DNA of 64,000 bases from Actinacidiphila sp965342175 (GCF_965342175.1 NZ_CBDRBL010000010.1:1-64000); one strand, 5' to 3'; positions 33,628-42,569 are shown, counted from the first letter of the stretch. The notes: a model not told the origin generated them from the letters alone. Translations and numbers: made by a program.

Positions 33628-35052
33628 TCAGTCGGCGATCTCGATCCTGCCGTTGGACTTCTCTGCGGGAGCCGGAGCCGCGGTTCCGCGCTTGGCGAGG
33701 CTCTTGAGAAGGTCGGCGAGGTCGACTCCCGTGGTGGAGCTCAGCAGCTCCATGCCCTGGGCCACGTTGTCCGCGACCGTACGGGACAGCTGGCCGGCAC
33801 CGTCCGTCGAGATCACCGTCATCTTGTCCACGGCGGCGAGCGGCTCGGACGCCTTCTCGACGACCTGAGGCAGCACCTCGACCAGCATCTGCAGCACCGC
33901 GGCGTCGCCGTACCGGGCGAAGGCGTCGGCCTTCTTCTGCATGGCCCCGGCCTCCGCCGAGCCCTTCGCGGCGATGGCCGCGGCCTGCGCCTCGCCCTCG
34001 ATGCGCACGGCCTCGGCGAGTGCCGCGCGGCGCGCCTTCTCACCCTCACCGGTCAGCCGGGAACGCTGGGCGTCCGCCTCGGCCTGCTTGACCAGCGCGA
34101 TGCGCCGGGCCTCGGCCTCCTGCTCGGCCTGGTAGCGAGCGGCGTCGGCCGGCTTGCGCACCTTGGTGTCGAGTTCGCGGTCGGTCAGCGCTGCCTGCCG
34201 GGCGGCGACCTTCTCCTGCTCGGTGAGGACCTCCTGCCTGCGGGCCGCCTCGGCGAGCGGGCCGGCGGCCGCGGCCCGGGCGGCGGCCTCGTCCGTCTCG
34301 GCCTTGATCTCGGCCTGCTTGAGCGCGAACGTCCGCTGGGCGATCGCGATCTCCTCCTCCGCCTTCAGCCGGGCCTGCTCCGACGCCTGCCGCGCGAGGG
34401 CCTCGGCGATGTCCGCCTCCTGCTTGGCCCGCGCGGCCTCGGGCCGTCCCAGGTCCTCGAGGTAGGAGCCCTCGGTGGTGATGTCCTGGATCTGGAAGGC
34501 GTCCAGCACCAGCCCCTGCCCGGACAGGCTGGCCTCCGCCTCCTCGGCCACCTGGCCGGCGAAGGCCGCGCGGTCACGGATGACGTCCTCCACCGACATC
34601 CGCCCGACGATCGAGCGCAGCGCACCCGACAGGACTTCCTGGGTGAAGCCGACGATGCCGTTCTGCTGCATCAGGAACCGCTGCGCCGCCGCGCGGATGG
34701 AGTCCTCGGTGCCGCCGACCTTGACGATCGCGACGCCCTCCAGGTGGGCCTTCACCCCGCGCAGCGTGACCGCGCCCCGGACCGCGACGGGGATGTGCCG
34801 GCTGGACAGGTCCAGGGTGAACCTCTGCTGGACGAAGGGCACGACGAACACGCCCCCGCCGACCACGACCTTCTGACCGCTGTTGTCGGTGAAGACCCGT
34901 CCGGTCTCGGGGTCGGTCGACTTCTTGCCCCGCCGGCCGGTGACGATGAACGCCTGACTGGGGCCGGCGACCTTGTAGCGGGTGATGACGACGAGGGCGA
35001 GCAGAACGACGAGTACGACGACGCCCACCACGGAGGTGAGTACTGGGCTCAT
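33628..35052 (-). CDS. flotillin-like SPFH-domain protein
   Basis: 474 residues. One N-terminal membrane segment (about 5-24), an SPFH/band-7 domain (about 25-200, with GGGVFVVPFVQQRFTLDL), a long Ala/Glu/Arg coiled coil (about 205-390) and a C-terminal domain containing MLVEVLPQVVEKASEPLAAV. This is the FloT/YuaG-type layout. Flotillins scaffold membrane microdomains and affect membrane fluidity and secretion. AAGGGAATC precedes the ATG. The NfeD-like gene 117 bp upstream on the same strand matches the yuaF-floT pairing, so the two probably act together. Confidence 0.92.
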   Translation of the reverse strand: MSPVLTSVVGVVVLVVLLALVVITRYKVAGPSQAFIVTGRRGKKSTDPETGRVFTDNSGQKVVVGGGVFVVPFVQQRFTLDLSSRHIPVAVRGAVTLRGVKAHLEGVAIVKVGGTEDSIRAAAQRFLMQQNGIVGFTQEVLSGALRSIVGRMSVEDVIRDRAAFAGQVAEEAEASLSGQGLVLDAFQIQDITTEGSYLEDLGRPEAARAKQEADIAEALARQASEQARLKAEEEIAIAQRTFALKQAEIKAETDEAAARAAAAGPLAEAARRQEVLTEQEKVAARQAALTDRELDTKVRKPADAARYQAEQEAEARRIALVKQAEADAQRSRLTGEGEKARRAALAEAVRIEGEAQAAAIAAKGSAEAGAMQKKADAFARYGDAAVLQMLVEVLPQVVEKASEPLAAVDKMTVISTDGAGQLSRTVADNVAQGMELLSSTTGVDLADLLKSLAKRGTAAPAPAEKSNGRIEIAD

Positions 35053-35169
35053 GCCGGATTCCCTTGGTCGGAGAAGGAAGGACGAGGACGACGTGGCGCC
35101 GCGGCGGGGCCGCGCGCGGGGCGAAGCGAGGAGTGTCGGCGGACGGGGATGCGGGGTGCGGGGGCGCGG

Positions 35170-35673
35170 TCAGTCCTCGACGGGGCGCACGGCCACCGAT
35201 GTGGCCGACAGCGCGGCCTCCACCCACACCCGGGATCCGCGCGGGAGCGCGACGGAGCTCTTGGCCGCGAGCTTCACGGGCTGGCCGGCCAGGTACGCCA
35301 GCACCTCGCCGTAGCCGTCCGCCGGAATAGCGGTGACCACCGTGCCCGCACCGCCGATGAGATCGTCGCCTCGTGGTGTGACCGAGGTCCCCCCGTGCAG
35401 CAGAGACTGGCTGAACTTCCAGGTCAGCCAGCCCGCCACGACCCCGGCGGCCACCCCCGCCGCGGTGGCGGGCACCGTCCCGAGATCCGTGGTGCCCGAG
35501 ACGATCGCCCCGGTGAAGCCGAGCATCGACACGAAACCGGCGACCACCGGCAGGGAGAGCAGACCGTCCAGGCCCCCCAGCCCGTCGAAGAGTCCCTCGA
35601 GCACACCGTCGAAGAGGAGCCCCAGCGCCAGCACCACCAGACCGGCGATGCCGATACCGAGAAACCACCCCAT
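35170..35673 (-). CDS. NfeD-like membrane protein, partner of flotillin
   Basis: 167 residues from the ATG at 35673, with a G-rich site upstream. Hydrophobic segments occupy about residues 3-20, 35-60 and 65-85. They precede a soluble OB-fold-like domain (GGAGTVVTAIPADGYGEV, then VWVEAALSATSVAVRPVED), as in NfeD2/YuaF proteins. Its place upstream of the flotillin gene supports a role in the same microdomain complex. A 15-bp palindrome lies 57 bp upstream of the start. Confidence 0.8.
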   Translation of the reverse strand: MGWFLGIGIAGLVVLALGLLFDGVLEGLFDGLGGLDGLLSLPVVAGFVSMLGFTGAIVSGTTDLGTVPATAAGVAAGVVAGWLTWKFSQSLLHGGTSVTPRGDDLIGGAGTVVTAIPADGYGEVLAYLAGQPVKLAAKSSVALPRGSRVWVEAALSATSVAVRPVED

Positions 35674-35729
35674 CCCGCCCCCCGCGGCTCGCTGGTCTGA
35701 TCTTCTGTGAAGACACCGCGATGGTGACA

Positions 35730-35744
35730 CGGTGCCTGGCACCG
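35730..35744. promoter_or_regulatory. palindrome upstream of the NfeD-flotillin operon
   Basis: CGGTGCC-T-GGCACCG is a perfect 7-1-7 inverted repeat in the leader or promoter of the operon, with a candidate minus-strand -10 TAAGTT just upstream. It is a possible operator. The remainder of 35674-35986 shows no gene. Confidence 0.4.
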
Positions 35745-35986
35745 GGTCATTGCCTGGTCCCGGCAAACTTACGCGTTCTTTACGGCCTGCTCCGACCGCT
35801 CCGACGGCCTCCGGGGGCGGCGCGGTACGGCGGGCGGACGGTCGGGCGGCTTCGGCAGCGCCAGGGGCGGGAACGCGAGCGGCCCCGCCGGAGCTCGGGC
35901 AAGGAACGTCGGCGGGACCGCGCTATGAGCCCGTCCGGCCTCGTGCGCCGTCACCACTCGGGGCCGGGCGGGCGTCCGGGGGAGCG

Positions 35987-36181
35987 TCAAGGACTGCGCT
36001 CCGTGTGGACGGGGGTCAGCAGCCGCCAAGAGACGCCGGGGCAGCCTGCCGGTACCGGCGGGAAGGTGTGGCCCCGCACGTCCGTGGTGGTGAAGCGGTG
36101 GCTCTTGCCGCAGGTGCACTCGTAGACGCCGCTGACCGGCACCTTCTCCCCGGGACGATGGGTACGGATCTTCGGGATCAC
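35987..36181 (-). CDS. small YjzC-like protein with a CxC motif
   Basis: 64 residues from a GTG with GAGGAGG upstream. The sequence reads HRPGEKVPVSGVYECTCGKS, then HRFTTTDVRGHTFPPVPAGC, which resembles YjzC-type small proteins (PG-x-xAPxSGxYxC). Three Cys and several His could bind zinc or form a ribbon. No function is established. It lies leftward just before the DosS-like kinase region. Confidence 0.65.
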   Translation of the reverse strand: MIPKIRTHRPGEKVPVSGVYECTCGKSHRFTTTDVRGHTFPPVPAGCPGVSWRLLTPVHTERSP

Positions 36182-36501
36182 GGGGTCCTCCTCGCCGACC
36201 GGGGGCCTGGGCGGGCCGCCGCGCCGATCGCCGGGGCGGGGCACGCCCTTGGGAGGCCGCCTCGGGGTGGGTCACGGGCGGGCCGTTCCCATGTGGTCCC
36301 CTTGCCTCACGCCCCGGGGTGCAAACCCCTCCGGGCGGCGGCTTCGTACCCCGCCGGGTGGCGGAGGCCGGTGCGCGGGCGCACTCCGGTCGCCGGGATT
36401 CGCCGCGAACGGCCGGGGAAGCGTTCGGGGCGGTCCGGATCCCGCTATGTTGAAGCTGTTCGGAGCTGCGAGCTGCTGTGCCGGATGGAGGAGCGGTGGG
36501 G
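36182..36501. other. intergenic region upstream of the sensor kinase
   Basis: 320 bp between divergent genes. A TATGTT hexamer (36446-36451), 50 bp before the kinase start, is a candidate -10. GC-rich short repeats occur near 36315-36350. No gene is seen. Confidence 0.4.
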
Positions 36502-38211
36502 ATGGAAGGCGGCGAGGGCGCGGAGCGCCTGCCCCGTTTGCGCCTCGACGATCTCCTGGACGAGCTGCAGGTGCGCATCGACGCGGTGCGGGGGACACGT
36601 GACCGGGTGCACAGCCTGTTGGAGGCGGTGCTGTCGGTCGGCGGGGAGCTGGATCTGCCGCATGTGCTGCGGCGGATCGTGGAGGCCGCGGTCGCTCTCG
36701 TGGACGCCGAGTACGGGGCTCTCGGGGTGATCGGGGACGACGCGAAGCTCGCCCAGTTTCTGACGGTGGGCGTGTCGGACGAGCAGATCCGGGCGATCGG
36801 CCACCTGCCCTCCGGGCACGGCATCCTGGGCGAGCTGATCCGCCACCCCGAGCCGCTGCGCCTGGAGGAGCTCTCCGAGCACCCGGCGTCGTACGGGTTC
36901 CCCGCCGGGCATCCCCCGATGCACTCCTTCGTCGGGGTGCCGATCCGGGTACGCGACGAGATCTTCGGCAACCTGTACCTGACGGAGAAGCGCGGCGGCA
37001 AGCGCTTCGACGAGGAGGACGAGACCGTGCTGTCCACCCTGGCGGTGGCCGCGGGCGTCGCCATCGACAACGCCCGTCTGTATCAGGAGGCCCGGTCGAG
37101 GCAGCGGTGGCTGGAGGCGAACTCGGAGATCACCGCGAGCCTGCTGTCGGGGGTCGATGAGTCGCGCGTCCTGGAGCTGATCGTCGAGCATGCCCGTGAT
37201 ATCACCGGGGCGGACCTCGGCGTGGTGGCCCGCCCGATCGGGGGCGGGACGGAGGTCGAGGTGGCGATCGCCACCGGCACCGACGCGGATCTGCATCGCG
37301 GCCTGACCCTGCCCCGCGAGGGATCGTTCGCGGGCGCCGCGATGGCGGCCAGTGAACCGATCACCAGTCCCGATGTCGCGCATGACTCGCGTATCACCGC
37401 CGGCCCGGCCCGGTTCGCGGGGCTCGGTCCCGCCGTGGCTGTTCCGATGAGCACGCCCCAGGGGGTGCGCGGGGCGCTCCTGCTGGCCCGCGCCGAAGGC
37501 CAGGCCCCGTTCACCGACACCGAGACGGCGCCGCTGCTGGCGTTCGCCGGTTCGGCCGCGCTCGCCATGGAACTGGCCGAGCGACGCCGCTCCGCGGAGC
37601 AGCTGGCGCGGCTCGAGGACCGCGACCGCATCGCCCGGGACCTGCACGACCTGGCCATCCAGCGGCTGTTCGCCACCGGCATGACCTTGCAGAGCGCCGC
37701 GCGTTTCGTCGACCATCCACAGGCCAGCGAACGCCTGCTGCGCGCGGTGGACGACCTCGACGAGACCATCAAGATCATCCGTTCGACGATCTTCGGGCTG
37801 CGGGTCCGCGACTCGGGCCCTGGACGTCAGGGGCTTCGGGTGCGCACCGCCCGTGCGGTCGAACAGGCCGTGCCTTCCCTCGGGTTCACCCCGTCGCTGC
37901 GGATGGAGGGACTCGTCGACACCGACGTCCCCGCCGCCGTGGCCGACGACGTCATCGCGGTGCTGGGCGAGGCGCTGTCCAACATCGCCCGGCACGCGCA
38001 CGCCGGTTCCGCCGAGGTCGCCCTGGTCGTCGGCTCCGGGACCGTCTCCCTGACCGTGACCGACGACGGCGTGGGACTGCCTGAGGGTGGCCGCCGCAGC
38101 GGCCTGACGAACCTCGCCCGACGCGCGGAGAAGCTCGGCGGAACGTTCACCGCTGCGGCACGCGACTGCGGCGGCACGCAGCTGGAATGGCGCGTACCCG
38201 TGCGCTCCTAG
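36502..38211 (+). CDS. GAF-domain sensor histidine kinase, DosS/OsdK-like
   Basis: 569 residues from the ATG at 36502 (GGAGGAGCG upstream). Order: linker helix, GAF-A (about 48-195), GAF-B (about 205-360), HisKA_3 dimerisation helix with H382 in ARDLHDLAIQRL, and a HATPase domain (about 455-566, EALSNIARHAHA, DDGVGLPEGG). In GAF-A, H137 (FPAGHPPM) falls where Mycobacterium tuberculosis DosS has its proximal haem ligand H149 (FPPYHPPM, from memory), so haem-based sensing of O2, NO or redox state is likely. The cognate regulator gene is convergent, not in an operon, and a stress-gene island lies beside it. Confidence 0.92.
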   Translation: MEGGEGAERLPRLRLDDLLDELQVRIDAVRGTRDRVHSLLEAVLSVGGELDLPHVLRRIVEAAVALVDAEYGALGVIGDDAKLAQFLTVGVSDEQIRAIGHLPSGHGILGELIRHPEPLRLEELSEHPASYGFPAGHPPMHSFVGVPIRVRDEIFGNLYLTEKRGGKRFDEEDETVLSTLAVAAGVAIDNARLYQEARSRQRWLEANSEITASLLSGVDESRVLELIVEHARDITGADLGVVARPIGGGTEVEVAIATGTDADLHRGLTLPREGSFAGAAMAASEPITSPDVAHDSRITAGPARFAGLGPAVAVPMSTPQGVRGALLLARAEGQAPFTDTETAPLLAFAGSAALAMELAERRRSAEQLARLEDRDRIARDLHDLAIQRLFATGMTLQSAARFVDHPQASERLLRAVDDLDETIKIIRSTIFGLRVRDSGPGRQGLRVRTARAVEQAVPSLGFTPSLRMEGLVDTDVPAAVADDVIAVLGEALSNIARHAHAGSAEVALVVGSGTVSLTVTDDGVGLPEGGRRSGLTNLARRAEKLGGTFTAAARDCGGTQLEWRVPVRS

Positions 38212-38237
38212 CGCCCGGCCGTTCCTCCGGGCGCCTC

Positions 38238-38271
38238 GCCCCTGCCTGGCCACCCCGGCGGCGGCAGGGGC
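38238..38271. terminator. bidirectional terminator between kinase and regulator genes
   Basis: A perfect 9-bp stem GCCCCTGCC/GGCAGGGGC with a 16-nt loop in the 92-bp gap between convergent genes. Confidence 0.65.
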
Positions 38272-38303
38272 CCGCCGCCGGGCGTGGCGCCCGTAGCAGG
38301 GTC

Positions 38304-39005
38304 TCAGCGGTGGGAACGCGGTTCTCCGCCGGCCGACTGGTGCTGGGTGGCCAGCACGGCCGCCTGGATGCGGCGCTCGACGCCGAGCTTGGCCAGCATC
38401 CGGGAGATGTGGTTCTTCACCGTCTTCTCCGACAGGAACAGCCGCTTGCCGATCTCCCGGTTCGTCAGCCCCTCCCCGATGAGCTCCAGGATCTCCCGCT
38501 CCCGCGGGGTGAGTGCGGCCAGCGTCTCGTCCTGCGGCTCCGGCGGCTCGTCCTGATGCCGCAGGCTGGACATCAACCGTGCGGTGGTCGCCGGGTCCAG
38601 CATGGACTGGCCGGAGGCCACCGTGCGGACCGCGGAGATCAGGTCGGAGCCCTTGATCTGCTTCAGCACATAGCCCGCCGCGCCGGCCATGATCGCGTCC
38701 AGCAGCGCGTCGTCGTCGTCGAAGGAGGTCACCATCAGGCATGCCAGCCCCGGCATGCGGGAACGCAGCTCCCGGCAGACGCCGATGCCGTCGCCGTCGG
38801 GCAGGCGCACGTCCAGGATCGCCACGTGCGGCCGCAGGGCCGGCCCACGGGCCAACGCGTGGTCGACGGTGCCTGCCTCCCCGACCACCTCGATGTCCGG
38901 CTCGGCGTCCAGCAGGTCGCGCAGGCCCCGTCGCACGACCTCGTGGTCGTCGACGAGGAAGACGCGGATCGGGGTCTGCGGCGAGAACTGTCCTGCACCG
39001 GTCAT
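38304..39005 (-). CDS. NarL/FixJ-family response regulator, DevR/OsdR-like
   Basis: 233 residues from the ATG at 39005 (AGGGGGCC upstream). The receiver domain has the acidic pair D19/D20, phospho-acceptor D65 (ILDVRLPD), T93 and K115. A LuxR-type helix-turn-helix follows at about 165-225 (LTPREREILELIGEGLTNRE, then FLSEKTVKNHISRMLAKLGV). Pairing with the DosS-like kinase and the adjoining USP, CBS and PNPOx genes matches the OsdK-OsdR system of S. coelicolor and DevR of mycobacteria, which govern hypoxia and dormancy genes. Direct targets here are inferred. Confidence 0.93.
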   Translation of the reverse strand: MTGAGQFSPQTPIRVFLVDDHEVVRRGLRDLLDAEPDIEVVGEAGTVDHALARGPALRPHVAILDVRLPDGDGIGVCRELRSRMPGLACLMVTSFDDDDALLDAIMAGAAGYVLKQIKGSDLISAVRTVASGQSMLDPATTARLMSSLRHQDEPPEPQDETLAALTPREREILELIGEGLTNREIGKRLFLSEKTVKNHISRMLAKLGVERRIQAAVLATQHQSAGGEPRSHR

Positions 39006-39139
39006 TCTGGCCCCCTGTTCCTGTACGCACCGGCTGCTGATGTCCCGTGACACCGTGATCGTCGCCCATGAGCCCCGCGCCCGCCAGGGCCGGACGGGCC
39101 CTCGGGCTTCGTCCGCCGCCGCCCTTCCCTCAGAATGCG

Positions 39140-39826
39140 TCAGGGTCGGCGGGCTGCCGAGGGCACGTCGATGTCCCGCCCGCTGATCCCCGCCACGTCG
39201 ATCCGCACCCACAGATCGCGGTCGTCGTCCCCCGGCCAGGGGCCGCTGTACACCCGCTCGGCCAGGTACCGCACGGCATCCGGGTCCCGGACCCGCGAGG
39301 CCCGGCCCCGGACCAGGACGCTCCAGCCCTGGCTGAGCGCATCGTCGACATGGTCCACCTCGAAGACGACGTCCGTTCCGGTGACCTCGGCCGGTCCCGA
39401 GCCGGGCGCCGTCCGGAACACGACGGACCCGTCGATCACGCTGTAGTTCACGGGCAGGATGGCCTCACGGCCCGTCGTGGTCACCGCGACGCGGCCCACG
39501 CCGTGGCTGCCCAGGCGCGACCAGCACTGCTCGGGGGTGAGTTCCCGCAGCTGTGCGTGCGGCGACGCGCGGCCGAGACGACCGGGCGGCAGGTCGGCCT
39601 CCCCGCCGTTGAGCGCCACGACCGTCGTGTCCAGCACGGCTGCGAGCGTCCCCAGCGTTCCAGGACCCGGAGCCGCGGTGGACTGCTCCTCGATGAAGCG
39701 CAGATAGCTGGTGGCCATGCCGGCCCGGGACGCGACCTCCTCGCGGGTCAGGCCCAATTCGCGACGCCGGTTGGCCACGCGCCGCCCCAGGTCGCCAGGG
39801 GCGGCGGGAAACGGGTTCTGTGCCAT
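39140..39826 (-). CDS. HTH-XRE plus PNPOx-like domain protein (copy 1)
   Basis: 228 residues from the ATG at 39826 (GAGGA upstream). An XRE-type helix-turn-helix (about 12-68: LGRRVANRRRELGLTREEVA, then RAGMATSYLRFIEEQ) is joined to a pyridoxamine-5'-phosphate-oxidase-like split barrel (about 90-225: SHGVGRVAVTTTGREAILPV, then FEVDHVDDALSQGWSVLVRG). PNPOx-like folds bind flavin, F420 or haem, so a redox-responsive DNA-binding role is plausible but untested. The frame is continuous with the frameshifted CBS-BON gene upstream, creating a 540-codon fused frame from 40762. A second copy lies at 41.9 kb. Confidence 0.85.
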   Translation of the reverse strand: MAQNPFPAAPGDLGRRVANRRRELGLTREEVASRAGMATSYLRFIEEQSTAAPGPGTLGTLAAVLDTTVVALNGGEADLPPGRLGRASPHAQLRELTPEQCWSRLGSHGVGRVAVTTTGREAILPVNYSVIDGSVVFRTAPGSGPAEVTGTDVVFEVDHVDDALSQGWSVLVRGRASRVRDPDAVRYLAERVYSGPWPGDDDRDLWVRIDVAGISGRDIDVPSAARRP

Positions 39827-40127
39827 GCTGCTCACGTCCTCGTCACGGTTGCGCGGGGCGGTGCGCCGGGAGGACGTGCTCCCCTCGGGCCCTTGGGCGC
39901 TTCTGGAGCCCTGCCTGCTCACTGCGCCGTTCTCCGCATCTGCCCGCTCTTCGGGCCGCTCTCGGCCTCCGGCCCGCTCTTCGCCGTTCTCGGCCGCTGT
40001 CTGTCGATCGTGTCCCACCCCCTCGGCCCGCGCCAGGGCCACCCGGCCCACCCGGATGGTCGATCCGGCCCTGCTGCGCGGCCTGACCGGGTGCCACGAT
40101 GTGTGCCCCGCCCACCCACGCGGCCCC

Positions 40128-40762
40128 TCAGTCCCAGACGGCGTCGACGACGCCCTGCACCGCGCGGGCGACCCTGCACGCCAGCGGAACCAGCGAGGGG
40201 TCCGCCGGGTCCCCGGAGAAGTGGACGACGCCCTCCTCGACGCGTGTGCCCGCACCGGCGGCGGCTCACCGGGGAACACATGGGCGACGATGTCGCGGTT
40301 CACCTCCGCGACGATCTCCTCGTCAGGACGGAGGAAGACCTCCAGCAGGTCGCCCCGGCTGACGATCCCGCGCAGGACCCCCTGGCGATCGACGACCGGC
40401 AGCCGTTTCACCCCCCGCACTGCCATGGCCCGTGCCGCCTGTGCCGGCGTGGCCTCGAGGCGCACGCACACGGCGGGGGCGCTCATCAGCTCGTCGGCGG
40501 TGGTGGCGCCCGCCTTGCCCGGATCCGGCAGCCGCCGCGCCCGCTCGAAGCGGGTGGGCGCTCCGTCGCGGTACTCCTCCTTGGGCAGCAGATCGGCCTC
40601 GGACACCACCCCGACGACCCGGCCCTCGCCCTCCAGGACCGGCAGTGCACTGACCTTCCACCGCTCCATCGTGCTGACGATCTCCTTGAACGTGGCGTCC
40701 CGCCCGACGGCGACGACGGCCTCGGTCATCACGTCGGACACGGTGCGCGGGCTGCCGTTCAT
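40128..40762 (-). pseudogene. CBS-BON protein gene (copy 1) with a one-base frameshift
   Basis: ATG at 40762 (GAGGAGG upstream). The first 170 or so codons encode two CBS domains (VSDVMTEAVVAVGRDATFKE; DELMSAPAVCVRLEATPAQA; VKRLPVVDRQGVLRGIVSRG) up to HVFPGEPPPVRA. The BON-like tail continues in another frame as RVEEGVVHFSGDPADPSLVP, then LACRVARAVQGVVDAVWD, with a stop at 40130-40128. One base is missing near 40243-40252. Restored, the protein would be about 211 residues, close to the 218 of copy 2. As read, translation runs on into the downstream HTH-PNPOx gene. CBS domains usually sense adenine nucleotides. Confidence 0.75.
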
Positions 40763-40921
40763 GACGGCCTCCTCGAGGGAGCGAGCTCCTTGTCGTGGAC
40801 GGTCGCCCTCGGCGGGCGGACGCACTCGGGACGGAGGGCGCGGGGTCCCGGGGCGTCGGGCGGATCGGGTGGCGCCGTCCGCCGTGCCGGACACGGCCTC
40901 GGCGCCCGGACCGCACCAGGC

Positions 40922-41845
40922 TCAGTCGATGGGCACCAGGACGACGGGGCAGTGCGCGTGATGCAGCACGGCGTGGGTGACGGGGCCCAGCCGCATCCCC
41001 AGCGGACGCCCTTCCCGGCGGTGGGCGCCGATCACGACGATGTCCGCCGCGCGGCTGGCCTCCACCAGCGCCGCGGCCGCGTGTCCGGAGGCGGAGTCCA
41101 CCCGGACGGCGACGTCGGGAAAGCGCTCGGAGAGCTTGGACACCGCGAAGCGGGCGAGCTCCTTGTGCTGCCGGGCCTGGACCGCCAGGTCCTGCTGGTG
41201 GGACACCGGCCATTCGCCCATCGGCACATGCGGGTGGGTCCAGGTGTGCAGCACCCGCAGCCGCGCGCCGCGGCGCTCCGCCTCCTCGAAGGCGAACAGG
41301 GCCGCCTCGGCGTCGCCCTCGTCCTTCAGACCGAGCAGCACCCTGTCGTGCAGGAGGCCCCGGCGCGCGGCCGCGTCCTCGCCGCGGACGACCATCAGAG
41401 GGCTGACGCTGTGGGCCGCCACCCGCAGGCTGACGGAGCCCAGGAGCAGCCCGGCGAAGCCGCCGCGACCCCGGGTGCCCACGACCGTCAGGGCGGCGGT
41501 CCTGCCCGCCCGCACCAGGGCCGAGGCCGCCGGCTCGGCCGACAGGTCCAGCGTGACGGTCAGGCCCGGGTGCCGGTCCGCCACACGCCGGGCGGCCAGA
41601 TCCAGGATCGTCCGCGCCGCCTCGCTCGCCGGACGCTCGCGGTCGGCGTCCAGCCCGAACCCGACCTCGCCCGGGTCGGGCCACGGCAGCCCGTGCACGA
41701 CCCGCAAGGCGGTGTCCCGCCGGTGCGCCTCGTCGGCCGCCCGGTCCAGGGCGCGCACGGCCGGATCCGATCCGTCGACCCCCACGACGACCTCGCCGCG
41801 CGGCGTGTGGAGCCCCGCGGGGGGAGGGAACGCGCTGTCGGTCAT
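40922..41845 (-). CDS. universal stress protein with two Usp domains
   Basis: 307 residues. Domain 1 (about 17-155) begins VVVGVDGSDPA and holds an ATP-binding motif of the G-x2-G-x9-G-S type (GTRGRGGFAGLLLGSVS). Domain 2 (about 165-307) begins RVLLGLKDEGDAE and has a weaker motif (GAHRREGRPLGMRLGPVTHA), so it may not bind ATP. GGGAGACCC precedes the ATG. It is 61 bp after the second HTH-PNPOx gene on the same strand. Tandem Usp proteins are typical members of DosR/OsdR dormancy regulons, matching the neighbouring two-component system. Confidence 0.93.
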   Translation of the reverse strand: MTDSAFPPPAGLHTPRGEVVVGVDGSDPAVRALDRAADEAHRRDTALRVVHGLPWPDPGEVGFGLDADRERPASEAARTILDLAARRVADRHPGLTVTLDLSAEPAASALVRAGRTAALTVVGTRGRGGFAGLLLGSVSLRVAAHSVSPLMVVRGEDAAARRGLLHDRVLLGLKDEGDAEAALFAFEEAERRGARLRVLHTWTHPHVPMGEWPVSHQQDLAVQARQHKELARFAVSKLSERFPDVAVRVDSASGHAAAALVEASRAADIVVIGAHRREGRPLGMRLGPVTHAVLHHAHCPVVLVPID

Positions 41846-41906
41846 GCCGGGTCTCCCGTCGGTGTCGATGTCCTGCCCATGTCCTGCCGGCTCCTGCCGT
41901 CTCCTG

Positions 41907-42569
41907 TCAGCCGACCACGATGCGGCGGCCTGTCACGGTCGCCGGGGTGACCCGCAGCCACAGGTCGCGGTCGCCTCCGGCCCACGGCCCGGTGTAGGCC
42001 TGTTCGTCCAGCCGCCGCACACCAGCGGGGTCGGTGACGGTGTGCGCCATGCCGCGGACGAGCACGCTCCAGCCCTGGCTCAGCGCGTCGTCCACCTCGT
42101 CGACCTCGAAGGCGCAGGTGGCGTCGGAGGCCTGCGCGGGGGTGGCGGCCGCGGAGGTGCGGAAGGCGATCGTGCCGTCTGCGACGCAGTAGTTGACCGG
42201 CAGCACGGTCAGTCCGTCCGGCGTCGACAGGGCGACTCTGCCCACCCCGTGCGTGGACAGCAGACTCCAGCACTCCTCGCGGTCGAGATCCACCAGTTCC
42301 GCGTGCCCGGCCGCCATTCCGCGTCCCGGCGGCAGATCGGCGTCGCCGCCGCAGAGCGTGGACACACTCGTGTCCAGAGCCCTCGCCAGACCGCGCAGCG
42401 TCGCGACACCGGGGGCGGCGGTGGAGTCCTGCTCGATATACCGCAGATAGCCCGGGGCGATGCCCGTGCGAGCGGCCACGTCCTCGTGCGACAGACCGAG
42501 TTCGCGACGGCGCGCCGCGATACGCCGTCCGATGTCCCCCGGTGCTGTGGGCGCGGAGTGCTTCGTCAT
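41907..42569 (-). CDS. HTH-XRE plus PNPOx-like domain protein (copy 2)
   Basis: 220 residues with the same architecture as copy 1 at 39.1 kb: helix-turn-helix (about 10-66: IGRRIAARRRELGLSHEDVA, then RTGIAPGYLRYIEQ) and PNPOx-like barrel (about 90-215: STHGVGRVALSTPDGLTVLP, then FEVDEVDDALSQGWSVLVRG). The copies share many residues along their length, which indicates duplication. GGAAGG lies upstream of the ATG. It follows the intact CBS-BON gene by 172 bp, with a strong hairpin between them, and precedes the Usp gene. A flavin- or haem-dependent sensor-regulator role is an inference. Confidence 0.85.
   Translation of the reverse strand: MTKHSAPTAPGDIGRRIAARRRELGLSHEDVAARTGIAPGYLRYIEQDSTAAPGVATLRGLARALDTSVSTLCGGDADLPPGRGMAAGHAELVDLDREECWSLLSTHGVGRVALSTPDGLTVLPVNYCVADGTIAFRTSAAATPAQASDATCAFEVDEVDDALSQGWSVLVRGMAHTVTDPAGVRRLDEQAYTGPWAGGDRDLWLRVTPATVTGRRIVVG

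Noticed and set aside
39068..41950. 960-codon plus-strand frame across the CBS/Usp genes
   Set aside because: Antisense to three clear minus-strand genes, with low-complexity composition and no recognisable motif.
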